DNA of 64,000 nucleotides, taken from positions 2,417,480-2,481,479 of the forward strand of contig NZ_GL985606.1 of the NCBI RefSeq assembly GCF_000220835.1, written 5' to 3'. The position numbers and the translations under genes were made by a program. This DNA is from Actinomyces sp. oral taxon 448 str. F0400 (lineage in GTDB: Bacteria > Actinomycetota > Actinomycetes > Actinomycetales > Actinomycetaceae). Under the pieces are notes generated by a model. The model saw nothing but the letters and a program-made list of their open reading frames with translations, was not told where the DNA came from and did not search any database. Shown here in pieces: positions 17,173 to 24,662 of this stretch (its first letter is position 1; every line of letters begins with the position of its first letter).

Positions 17173-18178
17173 GCTCGCCGGCTGCGGCCGCCGATCCCCG
17201 GTCGGCCAGGGACGCCCTCACCATCAGATGCTCGACGGCGGCCTGAGGCTCCGCCAACCGCTGTAGGAGAAGCTCTCCGGCGCGCCGGCCTATGCGTACT
17301 CGCCCCACGCCGACTTCCGTGGCGAGCCGTCCGTCCGGCGAATACGGCACGGCCTGTCCCATGGAAACCACTGAGAAGTCGTCAGGCACACCCACGCCGT
17401 GCGACCAGGCGGCCGCCAGAAGCCCTTTGAGGGCCTCCGGATTATTGGAGACGACAGCCGTGCATCCCCGAGGCAGACGTCTATCGGTCAGCAGACTCGC
17501 CCCGGCCACGACACTGTCCGCCACCGTGCGGCGCAGCACCTCCACGTCCAGAACCCGCGCCGCCCGCTCCACGGCATTTTTCTGGGCGAGGAAGGCATTG
17601 GACCTCTCCCGGGTGATCCGTCGAGCGAGGAAGACGACCCGCCGATGTCCCAGTGCCATGAGATGTCCCAGGGCGCACTTCGCCATCTGCCGGAAGTCAA
17701 CGTCGATGCTCGGCGTCCCGGACGTGCCTGAGGTGCCGATGAGCACGGTGGGCACATGCTCCTCAGTCAGGATCCGCTCGCGCTCATCATCGTGGGCGAC
17801 GTCCATGAGGATTGCGGCGTCCAAAGTTCTGGAGCGCACGAGCCGGACTAAGTCGTCCCCGGCAGTGCTCGCTCCGGAAAGCGGAACCACGACGTGGATC
17901 CCCTCGGGCTCAATGCGTTGACGCACCCCGTCGACGTAATCTAGGTCGTTGACATCGATGGAATGACGCTGAAGTCGGAACAGCACGCCCACAGTGCGCG
18001 CCGAGCGAGCGGCGAGCATCGAAGCATGGCTGTTGGGATGGTACCCGAGTTCCTCAATAGCGCGGTGCACCCGCTCGCGGGTGCCGACGCTCGTGGATCG
18101 CGTCCCGGTGAGGACGTAGGTCACGGTCGATGGCGAAACTCCAGCGAGACGAGCGACATCCGCCCGCGTAGCCCCCAT
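17162..18178 (-). CDS. LacI-family repressor of the sugar ABC importer
   Basis: A 338-residue LacI/GalR protein. The HTH is at residues 4-25 (RADVARLAGVSPSTVTYVLTG), the hinge is near NSHASMLAARS, and a sugar-binding domain follows. It lies 103 bp downstream of the importer's last permease gene on the same strand and probably belongs to that regulon. Its sugar domain binding the imported oligosaccharide as inducer is inference from layout. Confidence 0.9.
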   Translation of the reverse strand: MGATRADVARLAGVSPSTVTYVLTGTRSTSVGTRERVHRAIEELGYHPNSHASMLAARSARTVGVLFRLQRHSIDVNDLDYVDGVRQRIEPEGIHVVVPLSGASTAGDDLVRLVRSRTLDAAILMDVAHDDERERILTEEHVPTVLIGTSGTSGTPSIDVDFRQMAKCALGHLMALGHRRVVFLARRITRERSNAFLAQKNAVERAARVLDVEVLRRTVADSVVAGASLLTDRRLPRGCTAVVSNNPEALKGLLAAAWSHGVGVPDDFSVVSMGQAVPYSPDGRLATEVGVGRVRIGRRAGELLLQRLAEPQAAVEHLMVRASLADRGSAAAAGELSV

Positions 18179-18281
18179 ACCCCCTCCTCGTCGCGATCAA
18201 GCGGGCGGCGGCCGCCTCGATGCGGAATGAACGGAGAGCATCGCGGCGGCCGTCGCCCGGGTGAAGAGATGCGATCACCAG

Positions 18282-19202
18282 TTACTGCTTGATTCCACCG
18301 GCCGCCAGGCCGGCGACGATACGGCGTTGGAAGAGCAGCACCATGATGACCAACGGCAGGGTCATGATGACGCCGGCCGCCATTTGCGAACCGAACGGAG
18401 TGTTGAACTGCGAGTCCCCGGTAAACTTCGACAGCATCACGGTCGCGGGTTGCATATTGGAATTGATGATCATCGTGACGGCGACGAGGAATTCGTTCCA
18501 GGCACCGATGAAAATGATGATGGCAGTGGTGAAGATACCGGGCGCCGCAATCGGAAGAATGATCTTGCGAAAGGCCTGACCGGGCGTGCAACCGTCAACC
18601 ATGGCTGACTGCTCGAGCTCCTGGGGCATCTGCCTGAAGAAACTGGTCAGATTCCATACGGCCAACGGCAACGAGAAGGACAGATCGGGGATGATCATTG
18701 CCTGGTAAGTGTTGGTCCACCCCCAGTCTGAGAAATTCTTCAGCAACGGCACGATGATCGCCACGAGCGGGAACATCGATGTGGCCAGCACTACGAGCAG
18801 TAGGGCACTCTTGCCACGGAAGTCGAGACGAGCCAAAGCATAGGAGGCGAAGGTCGCGACCACCAGCGCCACGACGGTCACGACGACCGACACGATCAGG
18901 GAGTTGATCAGCCCTCGGCCGAAGTGGTTCCCGGAGGAGAACACGGCTCCGTAGTTATCAAAAGTGGGATGACGCGGCCACCAGGTATTCTCGAATATCT
19001 CGTCATCCGGCCGCAGGGAGGAGACGACCATCCAGTAGAAGGGAGCCAGGCAGTAGATAACGATGAAACCGATGCCGACGGTGGACCAGATACCGACCCA
19101 GGGGGTCTTCTTCCTGTTGCCTCGAATAGCGGTCTGTGCGGCGTCCCGGGCAGCCGAGGACGATGCAGAAGCGAGTGATGCGGAGACGTCTTCAGTACTC
19201 AT
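18282..19202 (-). CDS. Sugar ABC importer permease (MalG-like)
   Basis: A 306-residue permease with six predicted membrane helices. The EAA loop that contacts the ATPase reads EQSAMVDGCTPGQAFRKIILP. The N-terminal ~35 residues are an Ala/Ser-rich cytoplasmic tail. It belongs to the carbohydrate uptake transporter-1 (MalFG) class. Its start overlaps the upstream permease by 4 bp. No ATPase gene is nearby, so it presumably uses a shared MsiK-type ATPase encoded elsewhere, as many actinobacterial sugar importers do. Confidence 0.93.
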   Translation of the reverse strand: MSTEDVSASLASASSSAARDAAQTAIRGNRKKTPWVGIWSTVGIGFIVIYCLAPFYWMVVSSLRPDDEIFENTWWPRHPTFDNYGAVFSSGNHFGRGLINSLIVSVVVTVVALVVATFASYALARLDFRGKSALLLVVLATSMFPLVAIIVPLLKNFSDWGWTNTYQAMIIPDLSFSLPLAVWNLTSFFRQMPQELEQSAMVDGCTPGQAFRKIILPIAAPGIFTTAIIIFIGAWNEFLVAVTMIINSNMQPATVMLSKFTGDSQFNTPFGSQMAAGVIMTLPLVIMVLLFQRRIVAGLAAGGIKQ

Positions 19203-20272
19203 GCCTGACTCCTGATATCGGAGGACGATGTGGATGCGGCGGCGACCGTCGGACGATGACGCCTGGGCAGGAAGACGGAGACCGGGAGTTTGCCGTTTCT
19301 CTCCTTCTTTTTCTTTCTCTCCGCTCCCGCTCCGAGGTCAGCACCGGTGATCTTGACGAAGGCGAAGGCGAAGATGAAGACGTACAGGAAGAGGATGAGA
19401 GCGTATGCGGCCGCGGATCCGTATCTCACGTTGTAGGCCTCGTCCTGGACCAACATGGAGATCGTCTCGACCGAGCCCTTACGCGCGCCGATGAGGATAT
19501 AGGGCAGGTCGAACATACGCAGGGCATCGAGAGCGCGGAAGAGAACCGCCACAGCGAGCGCGGGCTTGACCAGAGGCAGGGTGATGCTGGTGAAGCGCCT
19601 CCAGGCGTTCGCACCGTCGATCTTCGCGGCTTCGTACACCTCATCCGGAATGATCTGGAGCCCGGCGAGGGTGAGCAGCCCGATGTAAGGGGCGGTCTTC
19701 CACACGTCGGCAATAATGACCGCCGCCTTGGCCGGGACGTTCTCCGAGGCCCACATGATGTGGTGACCGAGGATGGCATTGGCGACACCCTCCTGGCTGA
19801 AGATCCAGCTCCATAAGATGGCTGAGACAGCGGTGGGAATAGCCCAGGGAACCAGGATGGCGGCGCGCACGAAGCCGCGCCCGCGCATCGCCTTGTGCAT
19901 GATGATCGCCATGGCGACGCCCAGGGCCGTCTCCAGGACGACGGTGACCACGCTGAAGAGCGTCGTATTCCAGGCGGCGATCCAGAAGCGCTCGCCCGCG
20001 GAAGTGAAAATATCGGTGTAATTCTTCAGGCCGACGAAGGGGGCAACCTTGGAGACGAACCCGGTCGTCTTGTCCAGTCCCGCCTTGCCGTAAAGCGACT
20101 GCTGGAGGGACTGGAGGACGGGAATAATAATGACGATCGTCAGGACTACGATCGTAGGCGTCAGAAGCATCCAGGCGAGGCGCGACTGCGCCCGGCTGGA
20201 CCTCGACCTGCGGTTGACGGTCTTCGATGAGACGGTCTTCAATGAAGGTTCTGATTCTTCTGCTGTGCTCAT
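19199..20272 (-). CDS. Sugar ABC importer permease (MalF-like)
   Basis: A 357-residue permease with six predicted membrane helices. The first begins near residue 33 (AWMLLTPTIVVLTIVIIIPVL). The EAA motif is YEAAKIDGANAWRRFTSITLP. A basic/Ser-rich cytoplasmic tail is present at each end; the C-terminal 45 residues are longer than usual for MalF-like proteins of this class. It pairs with the overlapping MalG-like gene downstream and the binding-protein gene upstream, from which it is separated by a hairpin-containing gap. Confidence 0.93.
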   Translation of the reverse strand: MSTAEESEPSLKTVSSKTVNRRSRSSRAQSRLAWMLLTPTIVVLTIVIIIPVLQSLQQSLYGKAGLDKTTGFVSKVAPFVGLKNYTDIFTSAGERFWIAAWNTTLFSVVTVVLETALGVAMAIIMHKAMRGRGFVRAAILVPWAIPTAVSAILWSWIFSQEGVANAILGHHIMWASENVPAKAAVIIADVWKTAPYIGLLTLAGLQIIPDEVYEAAKIDGANAWRRFTSITLPLVKPALAVAVLFRALDALRMFDLPYILIGARKGSVETISMLVQDEAYNVRYGSAAAYALILFLYVFIFAFAFVKITGADLGAGAERKKKKERNGKLPVSVFLPRRHRPTVAAASTSSSDIRSQA

Positions 20273-20350
20273 GGATGTCCCTCACTTAGAGCGGGCCTGC
20301 AGTGACGAAATAGTCAGTTCACGGCCGGGTCGACGGGAACGGCCGCGAAC

Positions 20351-20410
20351 CGAGGCCCCACCCCGTCGAACTACTCAGAGGTCTCAAAATCCTCAGAGAG
20401 CGGGGCCTCG
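20351..20410 (-). promoter_or_regulatory. Inter-cistronic hairpin between binding protein and permeases
   Basis: Nine-base arms CGAGGCCCC (20351-20359) and GGGGCCTCG (20402-20410) enclose a 42-base loop holding two CTCAGAG direct repeats. A stem just after a binding-protein gene commonly stabilises or partly terminates the transcript so that the binding protein is made in excess; that role is inferred. Confidence 0.4.
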
Positions 20411-20418
20411 CCGGGGGA

Positions 20419-21714
20419 TCAGTCGGACAGCTCCTTCAGCTTGTTCTCCAGGCCGCTAATCGCATCCTCGGCCGTGGTCTGCTGCTGGATCGCAGGGAAG
20501 AAGGCGTCCTGAATCGCCGCGGTCACGTCTCCGTAGGCGACGGCCTTGGGACGAGCCCGGGCCGCGTCGAGAGAGGAACGCAGAGTCGGCAGATACGGAT
20601 ACTTCTGAAGCATATCGGCGTCTTCATAGAGGGAGCCGAGGATGGGCGCGTTCGACTGCTTGTCGAGCATGTACAGCTCGGACTCCTTAGCGGTCCACCA
20701 CTTGATGAACTTCAAAGCGGTTTCCTTGTTCTTCGAGAAGGCAGAGACGCCGCAGTAGTGACCACCCAGAGCGGATATGAAGGTCTTACCGTTGAGGCTC
20801 GGCAGAGCAGCCACGCCGAACTTGTCATCGCCGAGGTTCTCAAGGTTGTTGGCGTACTGGTAGGGCCACTGACGGTAGAAGAGCACATCACCCTTCTCGA
20901 AGGCATTACGGCCGTCCTCCTCCTTCCATTCCAGGGCGGCCTGGGGAATGTAACCGTTCTTGAATCCATCCATGATGTTCTGCAAGCCCTCGATGGACTC
21001 GGGCGAATTGACGACGACCTGGTTCTGATCATCGAAGAAGTCACCGCCAGCGGTGTGGATGAACTCGCTGGAGCAGCAAGTCAGACCCTCGTACTTGGCG
21101 AACTGACCGCCGAAGCCACCGATCTCCTCGTGCCCGGAAACCTGACGCACCGCATCGACCGCGGACTTGATCTCGTCCCAGGTGGTGGGGACCTCTACTC
21201 CCGCCTCCGTCAAGAAATCCTTGCGGTAGTACATGAGCGGGGCATCGGTCGCATAGGGCATGGCGTAGAGCTTATCCATGTAGCAACCGGCATCCCAGAC
21301 CGGCTGAATGATGTCGTCGTTCTTGAGCTCGTCCATGGGCAGCTCGAGGATCCACTGGTTGGCAGCGAACTCGGCGACCCACACGACGTCCACGGAAATG
21401 ACGTCGTAGGCATCCGATTGGGTCTGGGCGTTGTTGATCAGAGACTGACGCTGCTGGTCCGCCTCGGAGGAGAGCTCGACGAGGGTGACCTGCTCGTCCG
21501 GGTTCTCACTGTTCCATTCATCGATGTGCGCCTGCACCATGCCCGAGGAGAAGTCCTTGCCCTGAACCCAGGTGATCGGCCCCGTACCGGAGAAGTCGGC
21601 AGTCGCGCCGCCGCCCTGACCGGAGTCGCTCTTGGAGCAGGACGCCGCAGCCCCGAGAGCCGCAACGAGGGCCGAGCCTTGGATGAACCGACGCCGTGGA
21701 AGCGAGGTAGTCAT
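20419..21714 (-). CDS. Sugar-binding lipoprotein, Tat-type signal
   Basis: A 431-residue family-1 extracellular solute-binding protein. The N-terminus combines a twin-arginine-like motif (PRRRFIQGSAL) with a lipobox (AAASC, Cys at about 26), so it should be exported folded by Tat and then lipid-anchored. The mature domain is a MalE-type fold (TTWDEIKSAVDAVRQ, ALGGHYCGVSAFSKN). AGGAGG lies eight bases before the ATG. It is the first gene of the importer operon. Ligand: probably an oligosaccharide related to the neighbouring alpha-glucosidases; not determined. Confidence 0.93.
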   Translation of the reverse strand: MTTSLPRRRFIQGSALVAALGAAASCSKSDSGQGGGATADFSGTGPITWVQGKDFSSGMVQAHIDEWNSENPDEQVTLVELSSEADQQRQSLINNAQTQSDAYDVISVDVVWVAEFAANQWILELPMDELKNDDIIQPVWDAGCYMDKLYAMPYATDAPLMYYRKDFLTEAGVEVPTTWDEIKSAVDAVRQVSGHEEIGGFGGQFAKYEGLTCCSSEFIHTAGGDFFDDQNQVVVNSPESIEGLQNIMDGFKNGYIPQAALEWKEEDGRNAFEKGDVLFYRQWPYQYANNLENLGDDKFGVAALPSLNGKTFISALGGHYCGVSAFSKNKETALKFIKWWTAKESELYMLDKQSNAPILGSLYEDADMLQKYPYLPTLRSSLDAARARPKAVAYGDVTAAIQDAFFPAIQQQTTAEDAISGLENKLKELSD

Positions 21715-22141
21715 CTGTAGTTTCCTCCTTGAAACATCATGAAAATGTCATGAACAGGTACGGCGGGAACGCCGTCGGGAGACTCGTCATCGACGCGCGT
21801 CGACGACAGGGGCGAATGCAACAGTAGGCCCGCCTCGCCCGAGACGGCACCCGAACGCCCAGACCGTTATCAATTCGTTATCTTCGTCTTCGACCGACCT
21901 TGTCGGTGCCGCCTGGTCTATTGCTCGTCCCCGACAGCTCGGGCATGGTGGTCGACGTGGGCATGTTCGTCCTCCAGCGCGGTATCGGCATGCTCCTCCA
22001 CCGGGGAGTCCTCGTCATCGTCATCCAGTATGCTTCGCCGGCCTCGGGCAACTCGTGGAGGAACTGGCCGCGATCACATCCGCCCCCAGACCCGCCGGTA
22101 GGCTCGGCTCCGTGATAGAACCCGTGAGACGGGAGACCTCC
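21715..22141. promoter_or_regulatory. Divergent regulatory region upstream of the importer
   Basis: This 427-bp gap contains no convincing gene. Close to the binding-protein start are two TCATGA palindromes (21737-21742 and 21748-21753) separated by five bases. Further out, GTTATC occurs twice (21866-21871, 21877-21882) in an unusually AT-rich stretch suitable for a promoter. The LacI protein encoded at 17162-18178 could bind here. All of this is inference from composition. Confidence 0.3.
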
Positions 22142-22768
22142 ATGGACACCCCCTTCGCCTCCGCCCAGCCCTACTTCGCCGGGGACGCGCGCACCAACCG
22201 CGAGCGCATGCTCGCCGGCGACTGGTACGTCTCCGATGACCCGGACAATGCCCGGATCGCCGCGCATGCGCGCCGCGAGCTCCATCTCTACGAGCGCGCC
22301 TTCGCCATGGGCGAGCCCGACGCGCAGGATCACTTGCGCTCGGCCCTGCCCCGCCTGGCGCCCAGCGCCTGCCTGCTGCCACCGGTACGCGTGGACTACG
22401 GGGACAACATCATCGTCGGCGAGGGCACGTTCGCCAATTACGGGCTCACGGCCCTGGACGTTGCCACCATCATCATCGGAGCGCACTGCCAGATCGGTCC
22501 GAACGTCCAGCTGCTCACCCCCATCCACCCTTTGGAGCCGACACCACGGGAGGTCGGTCTGGAGAGCGCCGACCCGATCACGCTCGGCGACAACGTGTGG
22601 CTGGGCGGAGGCGTCATCGTGTGTCCGGGTGTGACGATCGGCGATAGGTCCGTCATCGGAGCGGGATCGGTGGTCACCAGGGACATTCCGGCGGATTCGC
22701 TCGCCGTGGGAAGCCCGGCGCGTGCAATCCGCGCGCTGGACGAGTCGACATTCGGCCCCCGCCATTGA
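22142..22768 (+). CDS. Maltose/galactoside O-acetyltransferase-like hexapeptide protein
   Basis: A 208-residue acetyl-CoA-dependent sugar O-acetyltransferase of the LacA/Maa/NodL family. The N-terminal Mac domain (RERMLAGDWYVSDDP) is followed by a left-handed beta-helix of hexapeptide repeats. The catalytic His lies in LLTPIHPLEP, matching the THP motif of maltose acetyltransferase. The C-terminal repeats (ITLGDNVWLGGGVIVCPGVTIG) are well conserved. Start ATG 22142 has GGGAG seven to eight bases upstream; longer in-frame starts add no conserved sequence. It probably acetylates non-metabolised sugars from the adjacent importer, a detoxification role known for the family. Confidence 0.92.
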   Translation: MDTPFASAQPYFAGDARTNRERMLAGDWYVSDDPDNARIAAHARRELHLYERAFAMGEPDAQDHLRSALPRLAPSACLLPPVRVDYGDNIIVGEGTFANYGLTALDVATIIIGAHCQIGPNVQLLTPIHPLEPTPREVGLESADPITLGDNVWLGGGVIVCPGVTIGDRSVIGAGSVVTRDIPADSLAVGSPARAIRALDESTFGPRH

Positions 22769-22882
22769 GACACAGCTGACGCACAGCGCAGGGGCGGTGG
22801 TCATCCGGTGCGCTCTCGCTTACCATCCGCACCGGAATCAGCACAGTTCCCCACGAATCCCCTCGAGGCCGACACGATCACC

Positions 22883-23602
22883 ATGACTACCGAATCCTTC
22901 TCAGACCTGGCCGCCTCCCGGCACTCGGTGAGAGACTTCCTGCCTGACCCGGTGCCCGATGAGCTGCTTGACGCGATCCTGGACGACGCCCGGCAGGCAC
23001 CGAGCTGGTCCAACACCCGCCCCTTCATGCTGGCCCTGGCCACCGAGGAGCGTGCCGACCGGCTGCGCGGGGCCTACGTCGCCGAGTTCGACAAGACGCT
23101 CAGCGTCCAACACAGGGAGCGCGGCGCGATGGCCAGGCTGGTGCTGACCGGCAACCTCCCCGACGGTGACTACAAGGTGTGGGCGCCCTACCCGTCCGAC
23201 CTCAAACCCCACCAGGTCGCGGTGGCCAAAGGCCTGTACGACCACCTGGGGATCGCGCGCGAGGACCACGAGGCCCGGGACGCGGCTAACCGTCGCAACT
23301 GCGAGGCCTTCGGCGCGCCCGTCATGGGCTTCGTCCTCATCCACAAGGGGCTCATGCCCTTCGCCGCTCTCGACGCCGGAATCATGCTCCAGACGCTGTT
23401 CCTGTCGGCCAAGGCTCACGGCGTCGACTCGTGCCCGCTCGGGATCCTCGCCGCCTGGCGCGGCCCACTCGATGCCGAGTTCGAGATTCCGGACGACTAC
23501 CGGCTCATCACGGGTTTCGCTCTGGGATACGCCTCCGGGGAACCGGTTAACGACTTTCGGGCCGAGCGGCGGCCGGTGCGCCTGGCGGCGCCTCGCTCAT
23601 GA
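22883..23602 (+). CDS. Nitroreductase-family FMN oxidoreductase
   Basis: A 239-residue protein with the nitroreductase pattern: the FMN-binding RHSVRDFLPDPVP near residue 12, ARQAPSWSNTRPF, and a C-terminal LGYASGEPVNDFRAER. Expected to act as an NAD(P)H-dependent homodimer on nitro or quinone compounds, or as an iodotyrosine-deiodinase-like enzyme; substrate unknown. Start ATG 22883 (MTTESFSDLAASRHSVRDF) chosen because upstream sequence is not conserved-looking. It ends 6 bp inside the convergent CPBP gene. Confidence 0.9.
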   Translation: MTTESFSDLAASRHSVRDFLPDPVPDELLDAILDDARQAPSWSNTRPFMLALATEERADRLRGAYVAEFDKTLSVQHRERGAMARLVLTGNLPDGDYKVWAPYPSDLKPHQVAVAKGLYDHLGIAREDHEARDAANRRNCEAFGAPVMGFVLIHKGLMPFAALDAGIMLQTLFLSAKAHGVDSCPLGILAAWRGPLDAEFEIPDDYRLITGFALGYASGEPVNDFRAERRPVRLAAPRS

Positions 23603-24526
23603 GCCGGCTACGACGGTGCGCCGACTGCGCGGCGGCACGAGCATGCCTCGGCGTCGAGCCGTGAGGAGCACCACCACTCCGGCTACGGTGCACACGACAA
23701 CGGTCACGACCGACCCCTCCACGCCCATGTCCCCGCCGGTGAGCCAGTCCGGGCCGGAGAAGGCCGCCTCGAACAGACCTCTGCCCGAGCCCGTGCCGGA
23801 GATGTCGGAGCCGAAGATGCCGCCTTGGACGAAGTTCCACGCCGAGTGCACTCCGATGCTCAACCACAGGCGACGGGTGAGCAGGTAGCAGGCGCCCAGC
23901 AGCAGCCCGGCCTCCAGGACGATGGCGAGGCAGTCGTACAGGCTCGCCTCAGGATTGAACAGGTGCAGGAGGCCGAAGATGAAAGAGGTCAGCGTCAGCG
24001 CCCACAGACTGCCCAGTCGCGTCTCAATGAGCCGCAACGCGACTCCGCGCATGAGCATCTCCTCCGTGAAACCACCTAGGACGCCGGCTTCGGCGCCGAC
24101 GAGAATGCCCTCCGACCAGCCGACCCGGCTGATGCGGTAGGCGCCCACCAGGGCGAGAATCCCGAAGACAGCGCACATGAGACCGGTGCCCAGCCCCATC
24201 CCGACCGCCAGCTCGTGCAGCGCATCGGGCCCGCTCATCTCGAACGCCCGGCGGCGGGCGGTCCAGCGGATGAGGAGCCGGTAGCCCCACACGGTCATGA
24301 CGACGCAGACCGCGCATTCCGCGAGCACGACGGCTACAGCGGCGGCCGGCCCCGGCAGCGCGTGCCCGACTGTCGGCTGCAGAGCGGGCCGGACGCCGTA
24401 GACGATGATCTGGATGAGGAGGAACAGCAGAACACCAGCGATCGCCTGAATCCAGAGGCGGCGCCCGCCCGAGTCCGGGATCGTCGATGAGTCGGGCGCG
24501 TAAGGGACCTGTGTCATGGTGCTCAT
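23597..24526 (-). CDS. CPBP-family intramembrane metalloprotease
   Basis: A 309-residue protein with about eight membrane segments. The Abi/CPBP catalytic motifs are present: GGFTEEMLMRG (EExxxR), SFIFGLLHLFNP (FxxxH) and a third HSAWNFVQG (HxxxN/B). These enzymes are related to eukaryotic CAAX prenyl endopeptidases; in bacteria they are often linked to bacteriocin self-protection, but here no bacteriocin genes adjoin it. The start may instead be the ATG at 24517, nine bases in. Confidence 0.9.
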   Translation of the reverse strand: MSTMTQVPYAPDSSTIPDSGGRRLWIQAIAGVLLFLLIQIIVYGVRPALQPTVGHALPGPAAAVAVVLAECAVCVVMTVWGYRLLIRWTARRRAFEMSGPDALHELAVGMGLGTGLMCAVFGILALVGAYRISRVGWSEGILVGAEAGVLGGFTEEMLMRGVALRLIETRLGSLWALTLTSFIFGLLHLFNPEASLYDCLAIVLEAGLLLGACYLLTRRLWLSIGVHSAWNFVQGGIFGSDISGTGSGRGLFEAAFSGPDWLTGGDMGVEGSVVTVVVCTVAGVVVLLTARRRGMLVPPRSRRTVVAGS

Positions 24527-24662
24527 GACACCATATACTCTCGCCCCTTCTCTTCCGCGGTGCCATCACCAGGAGTCGGAGACGGTGTCACCACCCCGGC
24601 GTGCACGCGCGGCATTGGCGGGGCCCGTCAGCCCGATCCGCCGCAACCGCCGGCCCCGCCCC

